This document shows, piece by piece, positions 1-6,323 of a stretch of 45,884 nt of DNA. How positions within the stretch are numbered: the stretch's first letter is position 1; every line of letters starts with the position of its first letter. Position numbers and translations under genes: made by a program. Origin of the DNA: Acidobacteriota bacterium (lineage in GTDB: Bacteria > Acidobacteriota > Terriglobia > Terriglobales > Acidobacteriaceae); NCBI GenBank assembly GCA_021804965.1, contig JAJZGG010000013.1:1-45884 (forward strand), given 5' to 3'. Below the pieces are notes generated by a model, which worked only from the letters and a program-made list of their open reading frames with translations, was not told the origin of the DNA and made no database searches.

Positions 1-96
1 AGTATTGAAGACCACTTCACCCAGGGCTTCGCCCGGAGCGCCGTATCCTTCGCCCGCAAAGATGCGCCCGTCTTCGAGCGCAAGAGTCGCTTGCAT
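1..96 (-). CDS. carA: Carbamoyl-phosphate synthase small subunit, N-terminal fragment
   Basis: The minus-strand frame from an ATG at 96 runs off the window edge after 32 codons. It reads [20 protein letters not shown] and continues to a VVFNT motif, which matches the start of the CarA N-terminal domain (the family has an LEDG..F.G...G..GE.VFNT pattern). CarA is the glutamine amidotransferase subunit that feeds ammonia to CarB for arginine and pyrimidine synthesis; its catalytic domain lies outside the window. A GGAG ribosome-binding site precedes the ATG by about 7 nt. The gene follows lepB on the same strand with a 96-nt gap that holds a promoter-like sequence, so it may be transcribed on its own. 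Confidence 0.85.
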   Translation of the reverse strand, partial: MQATLALEDGRIFAGEGYGAPGEALGEVVFNT

Positions 97-123
97 CGCG
101 TCTCCAAGGAGTGGATTCAATCG

Positions 124-153
124 ATTTTAGCAGGAAAGCATGGGAAACAAGAA
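124..153 (-). promoter_or_regulatory. Candidate sigma-70 promoter of carA
   Basis: On the minus strand TTCTTG (153-148) is followed after 18 nt by TAAAAT (129-124), about 30 nt before the carA ATG. The -10 is good and the -35 moderate. No start-site data exist, so this is pattern matching only. Confidence 0.35.
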
Positions 154-192
154 AACTATTGATTGCAGCGGGGTTTCTACAGGCTTTATGCC

Positions 193-795
193 TCAGCGAA
201 CAAATCCGGCATCCCGACTGGGCCAGTAGACAAACTCGGCCTTGCCGTAGATCAGTCGGCGCTCCACCATGCCAAAATCCCGACTGTCACTGGCAATGGA
301 GCGATGATCGCCCAGCACAAAATACTCTCCCGGCGGAACGACTTCCGGCTCCATCGAACGCATGTCCCGGTATTGCAGCGGAACATAGGGCTCCGACAAC
401 GGATTCCCGTTCACCACCACCTGCCCGCGATCAATCTCCACCCTGTCCCCAGGCACGGCAATCACCCGCTTGATGTAGCTGAGGCGCGGATCGCGCGGGT
501 AGTGAAAAACGATCACATCGCCGCGCTGAATCGCCTCAAAACGATAGACAAATTTGTTGATGAAGAGCCGGTCGTGATTCTCCAGCCGCGGCAGCATGCT
601 TGTGCCTTCCACGCGAACCGGCTGATAGAGAAACGTGATGATGAAGACTGCGACCACGACGGAGACAACAATATCCCGCATCCAGACCCAGGCAATTGCA
701 GCCGACGCGCGCCCGGATGCGTGCTTGTCGTCCGGCGGCAGAACTGCCGTCGATGTTTCCCTCTCTACGGGGGACTGTGCGTCCTGCTCCATCAT
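193..795 (-). CDS. lepB: Signal peptidase I
   Basis: A 200-residue S26A signal peptidase, which removes signal peptides from exported preproteins at the outer face of the inner membrane. A cytoplasmic tail of about 40 residues is followed by one membrane segment (about 41-57) and the catalytic domain. The serine motif GTSMLP (Ser66), the general-base lysine in YIKRVIAVPGD (Lys109) and the late LGDHRSIASDSRDFG box (161-175) are all present. The frame is open upstream to 993, but that part reads as non-coding repeat-like sequence and would overlap the divergent hydrolase gene, so I place the start at the double ATG (795 or 792). No strong ribosome-binding site is visible there, so the start is less certain than the identity. 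Confidence 0.92.
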   Translation of the reverse strand: MMEQDAQSPVERETSTAVLPPDDKHASGRASAAIAWVWMRDIVVSVVVAVFIITFLYQPVRVEGTSMLPRLENHDRLFINKFVYRFEAIQRGDVIVFHYPRDPRLSYIKRVIAVPGDRVEIDRGQVVVNGNPLSEPYVPLQYRDMRSMEPEVVPPGEYFVLGDHRSIASDSRDFGMVERRLIYGKAEFVYWPSRDAGFVR

Positions 796-940
796 GCATT
801 CAGGGTATCGCACGGTGCGCCGCACAGAAAGCAGACAGGCAGCGACGATGGCCATGCGCAGAAAGTCATATCTGACCCAATGGCACACTGACTGCATGGT
901 TTGAATTCGAATGGAGACCCGCGTAAGAATAGGATCAAGA

Positions 941-988
941 TAGGAAACCACGCAGGAAACCACGTAGGAAACCAGGCAGGAGGTCGCA
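941..988. repeat. 12-nt tandem repeat supplying the hydrolase ribosome-binding site
   Basis: Four consecutive 12-nt units at 941-952, 953-964, 965-976 and 977-988. The first three share the pattern YAGGAAACCASG. The last is degenerate (CAGGAGGTCGCA) and contains the AGGAGGT Shine-Dalgarno sequence of the next gene, so each repeat carries an AGGA core spaced 12 nt apart just before the start codon. Confidence 0.75.
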
Positions 989-2121
989 TGCAACCGCTGG
1001 AATTCCCTTCAGGCAACGACGGGACGCTGACTTCGGCACGATCGCTCCTGCTGGATGCCATCGAACGCCGCGTCTTTCCCGGTTGCGCATACGGCGTTTG
1101 GGCGGCTGGAGCGGCGATTGCCTGCGAAGGACTGGGCCGCTTTACCTACGCGGAAGATTCCGCGCCAGCAAAGTCTGAGACCGCGCAGTCTGAGATTGTG
1201 CAGGCTGAGACGGTCTATGACGTGGCCAGCCTGACCAAGGTGGTGGCCACCGCAATGATGGCCATGCTGCTCTTCCAGCGCGGACAACTCGATCTGGAGA
1301 TGCCGCTGGGAGAGCTGCTTCCGGGCTTTGTGGTGGGACGCTCCGGGCAGCAGAGCAGCTGGGCCCGAGCCGTGACGCTCAGGCACCTGCTGGCCCACAA
1401 CTCCGGCCTGCCCGGCTACCAGCCACTGTTTCGCCAGGCAGGCAATGCCACCGAACTGCTGCGCGCCTGCCTGACGATGACCCTGGAAGCCGAACCGGGC
1501 AGTCGCGCCGAATACTCCGACCACGGCTTCATCCTGCTGGGCAAGGCACTGGAAGTGCTGGCAGGCAGTGATCTGGCGGCCTGGACCAGCCGGGAGATCT
1601 TTGCGCCGTTGGGCATGCACCATACGCGCTTCTGCCCCCCGGCCAGCGAGCGCCCGCGCATTCCACCCACGGAGATTGATTCCACGCTGCGGCATCGCGT
1701 GATTCAGGGCGAGGTTCAGGATGAGCATGCGTATCGCATGCAGGGGGTGGCCGGCCATGCCGGCCTGTTCAGCAATGTCCCGGACCTGCTTCGGCTTTCC
1801 GCCGCATTGCTTGCCCCCGACGAAGATGGCTTGCTGCACCGGCAGACGCTCGATCTCTTCAGCCAGCGACAACTGCCCGAGGGGAGCAGTCGTGCGCTGG
1901 GCTGGGATACGCCGTCAACACCCTCCTCCAGCGGCACACACTTCAGCAGCGATTCCATCGGACACCTGGGCTACTCCGGCTGCTCGCTCTGGATCGATCG
2001 TCAGGCACAGATCGCAGTGGTTCTGCTCACGAACCGGACATGGCCGGATCGCAGTCAGGATGCCATCCGGCAGCTCCGGCCTGTTTTTCATGATGCCGTG
2101 AGAAATTCGTTGCTTCTTTGA
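988..2121 (+). CDS. Serine hydrolase of the class C beta-lactamase/AmpC fold
   Basis: A 377-residue protein with the penicillin-binding-protein fold motifs: SLTK (Ser81, Lys84) as the nucleophile box, YSD (176-178) in place of YxN, and HLG at about 326 in place of KTG. This is typical of non-resistance serine hydrolases of the beta-lactamase superfamily. The ATG at 988 is chosen because AGGAGGT (978-984) precedes it; the frame is open upstream to 901, but that part is the tandem repeat. No clear signal peptide is visible. murQ follows 122 nt downstream, and in Bacillus a beta-lactamase-like gene (ybbE/amlB) also neighbours murQ, so a role in cell-wall recycling is a reasonable inference. Residues 61-75 are a pentapeptide repeat. 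Confidence 0.85.
   Translation: MQPLEFPSGNDGTLTSARSLLLDAIERRVFPGCAYGVWAAGAAIACEGLGRFTYAEDSAPAKSETAQSEIVQAETVYDVASLTKVVATAMMAMLLFQRGQLDLEMPLGELLPGFVVGRSGQQSSWARAVTLRHLLAHNSGLPGYQPLFRQAGNATELLRACLTMTLEAEPGSRAEYSDHGFILLGKALEVLAGSDLAAWTSREIFAPLGMHHTRFCPPASERPRIPPTEIDSTLRHRVIQGEVQDEHAYRMQGVAGHAGLFSNVPDLLRLSAALLAPDEDGLLHRQTLDLFSQRQLPEGSSRALGWDTPSTPSSSGTHFSSDSIGHLGYSGCSLWIDRQAQIAVVLLTNRTWPDRSQDAIRQLRPVFHDAVRNSLLL
1168..1212 (+). repeat. 15-nt in-frame tandem repeat in the serine hydrolase
   Basis: Three 15-nt units (1168-1182, 1183-1197, 1198-1212) encode AKSET, AQSEI and VQAET, an acidic linker directly before the SxxK catalytic box. The period is a multiple of three, so copy-number change would keep the frame. 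Confidence 0.75.
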
Positions 2122-2243
2122 CCCAGGCAACCGTCGCCGGCGAACCCTGCGACGCGATTTCCCGCCCCGGAAGAAACTCTGAAAGTTTCTAGGGCCAGAC
2201 CTCAGGTGCAAGGGCTACAATCAGAATGTGAGACTGAAACACC

Positions 2244-3230
2244 ATGCTCAGTAGCTCTCCTATGATCGAACCCAATCAGACCGGTTCCAAAGCCGAACCC
2301 AATTCCAGCCGCGATCAGGCGGCTCTCCTGCAAAAGCTGACGACGGAAAGTCAGAATGAGGCGTCGCAGGGGCTGGACACCAAGTCCGCCCTGGAGATTG
2401 CACGCATCATCAATCAGGAAGATGCCAAGATTGCCGTAGCCGTGAAGAAGGCCCTGCCGGAGATTGCCCAGGTCATTGACCAGGTGGCACGCAGCCTGCG
2501 GGATGGCGGTCGCCTCATCTACGTGGGAGCTGGCTCCAGCGGTCGCATTGCCGCGCTGGACTCCTCCGAATGCCCGCCCACCTACTCCACAGCGCCGGGC
2601 CAGGTGCAATACATCATGGCAGGCGGACCCAAGGCGCTGGCCTCTGCCGTTGAGGTGAATGAAGACTCCGAAGAGCTGGGCCAGCGCGATATTGCGCGCC
2701 GTCGCCCCACGCGCAAGGATGTTGTAGTCGGGCTTTCCGCCTCGGGACGCACGCCCTATGTGGTTGCGGCTGTGGCCTATGCCCGGGCACGCGGCGCCAG
2801 GACGGCTGCCGTCACCTGCAACCATGGCACCCCGCTGGCCGCTGCGGCAGACATTGCCATTGTTGCCGAGGTGGGCGCCGAGGTGGTCTCCGGTTCCACG
2901 CGCATGAAGGCCGGCACGGCACAGAAGATGGTGCTGAACATGATTACCACCGGAGCCATGACCCGGCTCGGGTACGTGTACGAGAATCTGATGGTCAACG
3001 TGCACATGCAGAACTCCAAGCTCGTCGAGCGCGGCATCCGCATCCTGATGCAGGCCTGCAAGATTGATCGGGAGACGGCCGTGCACACGATCAAGAGTGC
3101 CGGACGAAGTGTTCCGGTCGCACTGGTGATGCTGAAGGCCAAGGTGGACAAACCGGAGGCAGTTCGCCGTCTGGCGCGGTCGGATGGCAATGTGCGCCGG
3201 GCCATCGAGGACTCCGTACTGGAACTCTAA
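2244..3230 (+). CDS. murQ: N-acetylmuramic acid 6-phosphate etherase
   Basis: A 328-residue SIS-domain enzyme that cleaves the lactyl ether of MurNAc-6-phosphate to give GlcNAc-6-phosphate and D-lactate in peptidoglycan recycling. Family signatures are clear: the sugar-phosphate loop GAGSSGRIAALD (95-106), SSECPPTY with the catalytic Glu109, a second candidate acid at Glu140, GLSASGRTPYV, and the SGSTRMKAGTAQKMVLNM stretch. An ATG at 2262 is an alternative start; neither has a strong ribosome-binding site, and the first 20 residues are not conserved in type. It lies downstream of the serine hydrolase and ends in a strong intrinsic terminator. No MurNAc transporter or MurNAc kinase is visible here. 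Confidence 0.96.
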   Translation: MLSSSPMIEPNQTGSKAEPNSSRDQAALLQKLTTESQNEASQGLDTKSALEIARIINQEDAKIAVAVKKALPEIAQVIDQVARSLRDGGRLIYVGAGSSGRIAALDSSECPPTYSTAPGQVQYIMAGGPKALASAVEVNEDSEELGQRDIARRRPTRKDVVVGLSASGRTPYVVAAVAYARARGARTAAVTCNHGTPLAAAADIAIVAEVGAEVVSGSTRMKAGTAQKMVLNMITTGAMTRLGYVYENLMVNVHMQNSKLVERGIRILMQACKIDRETAVHTIKSAGRSVPVALVMLKAKVDKPEAVRRLARSDGNVRRAIEDSVLEL

Positions 3231-3261
3231 GGCTGGGGCTCCGATCCGGTTGGAAATTTGG

Positions 3262-3290
3262 AAGCGCAGGCTCGGGCAGCCTGCGCTTTT
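3262..3290 (+). terminator. Intrinsic terminator after murQ
   Basis: An 11-bp perfect stem (3262-3272 with 3278-3288), a 5-nt loop and a TTTT end, 31 nt after the murQ stop codon. Confidence 0.9.
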
Positions 3291-3405
3291 CCGTTGGCAG
3301 GCAGCGGACCATTCCGGCTCCAGAACACCGTGACTGAAGGGATTCCCGCGCTGCGCACTGCCAGCTTTGCCCATTACACTGGGGTATCAGGAGCAGCTCG
3401 AAATT

Positions 3406-4704
3406 ATGGACAAATTTGTAGTGCGCGGTGGAAATCCGCTGGTCGGCAGCATTCGTGTCTCTGGAGCCAAAAACTCAGCCCTGCCCTGCATGGCAGCCGC
3501 AATCCTGACGGAGGATGAGGTTGTCCTTGAAAACATTCCGCAGGTCCGGGATATTGAGACCGAGCAGAAGCTGCTCATCTCCATGGGTGCCCAGGTGGAG
3601 TTGGGCTACGGACGCGCCCAGCACCGCACCACGATCAGTTGTCGCCATCTCTCCGATCCGGTTGCCAAATACGAGATCGTCAAGACCATGCGTGCCAGCT
3701 CCCTCGTGCTGGGACCGCTGGTGGCACGCTGCGGCATGGCGCGCGTGGCCATGCCCGGCGGATGCGCCATCGGAGGGCGTCCGATTGATCTGCACCTGAA
3801 GGGGCTGGAAAAGATGGGGGCCACCATCACGCAGGAGCATGGCTACCTGGAGGCCCGTGCCGAGCGGCTGCGCGGAGCGCATCTGTTCTTCGACAAGATC
3901 ACCGTCACCGGGACCGAGGATCTGCTGATGGCCGCCGTACTGGCCGACGGCGAGACTGTGATGGAAAATTGCGCGCGAGAGCCGGAGGTCACCGACCTGG
4001 CCGCACTGCTGACCGGCATGGGTGCCCAGATTGAGGGTGCCGGCACTCCCACCATCCGGGTTCAGGGCGTGGAGCGGCTGCACGGCACTCGGCATCGCAT
4101 CAATCCCGATCGGATCGAGGCAGGCACATTTCTGATCGCCGGAGCCATCACGCACGGGGATCTGATTGTGACCAACTGCAATCCCGCTCATCTGGGCGCG
4201 GTGATGGAAAAGCTGCGCGAGGCCGGAGCCCGCATCGATGTGCTGGGAGAGGATTCCATTCGTGTCCGCGCGGAGGAACATCTGACCGCCGTCGATATTT
4301 CCACCAAGGAGTATCCCGGCTTCCCAACCGACATGCAGGCTCAATTCATGGCCCTTGCCACCCAGGCGGATGGTGTTTCGCGCATCACCGAAAACATCTT
4401 TGAAAACCGCTTCATGCATGTGCAGGAGCTGGTCCGCATGGGAGCGAATATTGCCGTGGATGGTCGCACCGGCACGGTGCAGGGCGCCACGCGGTTGTCC
4501 GCAGCGGCCGTGATGTGCAGCGACCTGCGCGCGTCTGCCTCGCTGGTCCTGGCCGCGCTGGTTGCCGAAGGGGAGTCCATTCTGGACCGGGTCTACCACA
4601 TGGATCGCGGCTATGAACGCATTGAAGAAAAGCTGCGCGGCGTGGGGGCGCAGATCCGTCGCATGGGCAATGTCTTCGGGACCAGGACTTCAGACGAGAA
4701 TTAA
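3406..4704 (+). CDS. murA: UDP-N-acetylglucosamine 1-carboxyvinyltransferase
   Basis: A 432-residue EPSP-synthase-fold enzyme that makes the first committed step of peptidoglycan synthesis in the cytoplasm, moving enolpyruvate from PEP to UDP-GlcNAc. The N-terminal SGAKNSALP motif (Lys22, Asn23) and the active-site loop [11 protein letters not shown] with Cys120 are intact, so it should be sensitive to fosfomycin, unlike variants with Asp at this position. AGGAG at 3389-3393 lies 12 nt before the ATG at 3406, and the family length fits that start. The longer frame from 3367 adds residues with no family resemblance. It has its own terminators on both sides, so it is probably monocistronic. Confidence 0.97.
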   Translation: MDKFVVRGGNPLVGSIRVSGAKNSALPCMAAAILTEDEVVLENIPQVRDIETEQKLLISMGAQVELGYGRAQHRTTISCRHLSDPVAKYEIVKTMRASSLVLGPLVARCGMARVAMPGGCAIGGRPIDLHLKGLEKMGATITQEHGYLEARAERLRGAHLFFDKITVTGTEDLLMAAVLADGETVMENCAREPEVTDLAALLTGMGAQIEGAGTPTIRVQGVERLHGTRHRINPDRIEAGTFLIAGAITHGDLIVTNCNPAHLGAVMEKLREAGARIDVLGEDSIRVRAEEHLTAVDISTKEYPGFPTDMQAQFMALATQADGVSRITENIFENRFMHVQELVRMGANIAVDGRTGTVQGATRLSAAAVMCSDLRASASLVLAALVAEGESILDRVYHMDRGYERIEEKLRGVGAQIRRMGNVFGTRTSDEN

Positions 4705-4744
4705 CTCCGAATGTTATGACAATTACGGAGTACCACTTTGGAAC

Positions 4745-4779
4745 AGGTTGGCTGGAAGCACAGCCAACCTATTTCTTTT
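4745..4779 (+). terminator. Intrinsic terminator after murA
   Basis: A 10-bp perfect stem (4745-4754 with 4761-4770), a 6-nt loop and a T-rich tail ATTTCTTTT, 40 nt past the murA stop. It separates murA from the cyclase promoter. Confidence 0.88.
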
Positions 4780-4841
4780 AGTACAGAAACGATTTATGTT
4801 ACTTTTGGATACACCAAAGATTTGTTAATTCTCATCTATAG

Positions 4842-4868
4842 TAAGCGAAAATGGATCGTTGCCGATAA
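4842..4868 (+). promoter_or_regulatory. Sigma-28 (FliA)-type promoter of the diguanylate cyclase
   Basis: TAAGCGAA (4842-4849), an exact 11-nt spacer, then GCCGATAA (4861-4868). The -10 matches the enterobacterial FliA consensus at 8 of 8 positions, and the -35 keeps the TAA start of TAAAGTTT. Transcription would begin near 4876, leaving a leader of about 43 nt with a small CCCGAAAGGG hairpin (4881-4890) before the ATG at 4919. Confidence 0.65.
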
Positions 4869-4918
4869 CTGTAGGATAGACCCGAAAGGGAGATGCTCGT
4901 TCGCAGCCGGAGTACGGA

Positions 4919-6214
4919 ATGGACTGGACAAAAATCCCCGATCTGCTGGCCATCACAGCATTGGTTCTGGCATTTGCCTCCATCCTGCGACGGGAATCCC
5001 GCGAAGACCTGGAGATAGAAGGAAGTCCCTTTGCCGACTCAAAGCTCTGGTTGCGGGGATGGATTCTGATCCTGGTTCACTTTGCCGCGAGCATGGGCGA
5101 GCAGTGGGATGGATGGCTCGGTTACACCGCTGTCGCACTTAGTCTGGTCTCTCTGATTGCTGCTGCCGTGGTCTTCATGCGGGCTTCTGTCCGCTATCGG
5201 AATCATGCCTCTTCACTGTGGATGACTGCCGCTCTTGGCGTTCCACCTTCGGCATACATTCTCCTGCTTTTGTTGCCGACCACGCCCGGCTGGACGCTGA
5301 TTGTTACGGCCTGCGTCACGGCTGTCGGACCGCTTGTCGTGATCCTGCTCTCGCCGCGGCGGCTGCTGGCCGCCCCACGATTTATCGTGATGACGCTCTA
5401 TCTCCTGCTCGGCGTGGGACTGCTGGTGTGGGGTCCTCCCAGGCAGGTGAATGGTGGCTCCTTTGCCCTGAATGCCATCCTGTTCACGGTATACCTATGC
5501 TGCTGCCTCATCTTCTGGAGCAACTATCGCGGCCGTGTCAGCTCCGGTTCGGTGATTACGATTGGCGGATTCCTCGCCTGGGCAATGGTTTTTTCCGTTG
5601 CCCCATTTCTGCAGATCCGCATGCCGGCCCTGCATATTGAAGGCGAAGTATGGAATCTGCCCAAGTATGTGGTTGCGGTGGGCATGCTCCTGCTGCTGCT
5701 GGAGAACCAGATTGAACGCTCGCAATATCTGGCGCTGCACGACGATCTGACTTCCCTGCCCAATCGCAGAAAATTCCAAGCCCAGCTTGCCGAGCGCATT
5801 ACGCTCTGCGCACAGACCGGGGAAAGCCTGGGACTGCTGCAGATTGATCTGGATCGCTTCAAGCAGGTCAATGATGCCTATGGCCACCATGTCGGCGACC
5901 TTCTGCTGCAGCAGGTGGCGGAGCGGATGCGGCTGCGCATTCGCCGGGGAGATTTGCTGGCGCGAACCGGCGGCGATGAGTTTTCCCTGATCCTTGCCCA
6001 GCCGAACTCTCCCAAGGATATCCACACCGTTGCCGATTCCCTGATGGAGCTGCTGAGCCTGCCTTTCTCCATTAACAGTCATCCCATGGAGATTGGAGCC
6101 AGCATCGGCGCTGCCATTTATCCGGAAGACGCGCAGGATGCCTCCTCGCTCTATATCGCTGCCGATCTGCGCATGTACGAAGAAAAAGAGATACGCCGCG
6201 GACTCTCCGCCTGA
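4919..6214 (+). CDS. Membrane-bound diguanylate cyclase (GGDEF)
   Basis: A 431-residue protein. About the first 270 residues form roughly eight hydrophobic segments with no recognisable named sensor domain (not obviously MASE1, MASE2 or 7TMR). The C-terminal GGDEF domain starts at HDDLTSLPNRRKF. The active-site GGDEF (351-355) is intact, and an allosteric I-site RRGD (342-345) sits exactly five residues before it, so the enzyme should make c-di-GMP from two GTP and be product-inhibited. There is no EAL domain. The gene stands alone between terminators and is preceded by a sigma-28-type promoter, which suggests co-expression with late flagellar genes. Confidence 0.93.
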   Translation: MDWTKIPDLLAITALVLAFASILRRESREDLEIEGSPFADSKLWLRGWILILVHFAASMGEQWDGWLGYTAVALSLVSLIAAAVVFMRASVRYRNHASSLWMTAALGVPPSAYILLLLLPTTPGWTLIVTACVTAVGPLVVILLSPRRLLAAPRFIVMTLYLLLGVGLLVWGPPRQVNGGSFALNAILFTVYLCCCLIFWSNYRGRVSSGSVITIGGFLAWAMVFSVAPFLQIRMPALHIEGEVWNLPKYVVAVGMLLLLLENQIERSQYLALHDDLTSLPNRRKFQAQLAERITLCAQTGESLGLLQIDLDRFKQVNDAYGHHVGDLLLQQVAERMRLRIRRGDLLARTGGDEFSLILAQPNSPKDIHTVADSLMELLSLPFSINSHPMEIGASIGAAIYPEDAQDASSLYIAADLRMYEEKEIRRGLSA

Positions 6215-6275
6215 TCGCCCGCCGTCCCGGCACTGCAGTGCTACAGATACCCGCAAACAGCACCCCATAGACAGC

Positions 6276-6311
6276 AAAATGCCCGCTCCCTGAAAAGGAA
6301 GCGGGCATTTT
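6276..6311. terminator. Two-way intrinsic terminator between the cyclase and pnp
   Basis: A 12-bp perfect stem, AAAATGCCCGCT (6276-6287) with AGCGGGCATTTT (6300-6311), and a 12-nt loop. It has A and T runs on both sides, so it can end transcription from both convergent genes. Confidence 0.92.
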
Positions 6312-6323
6312 CTTGGGACTGCG

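Noticed and set aside
796-993. N-terminal extension of LepB
   Set aside because: It reads repeats and non-coding sequence, overlaps the divergent hydrolase gene, and has no family similarity.
4871-4918. Possible c-di-GMP (GEMM) riboswitch before the cyclase
   Set aside because: A small GAAA-capped hairpin and a CGCAGCC string recall parts of GEMM, but the conserved core and second stem are not there and the leader is too short.
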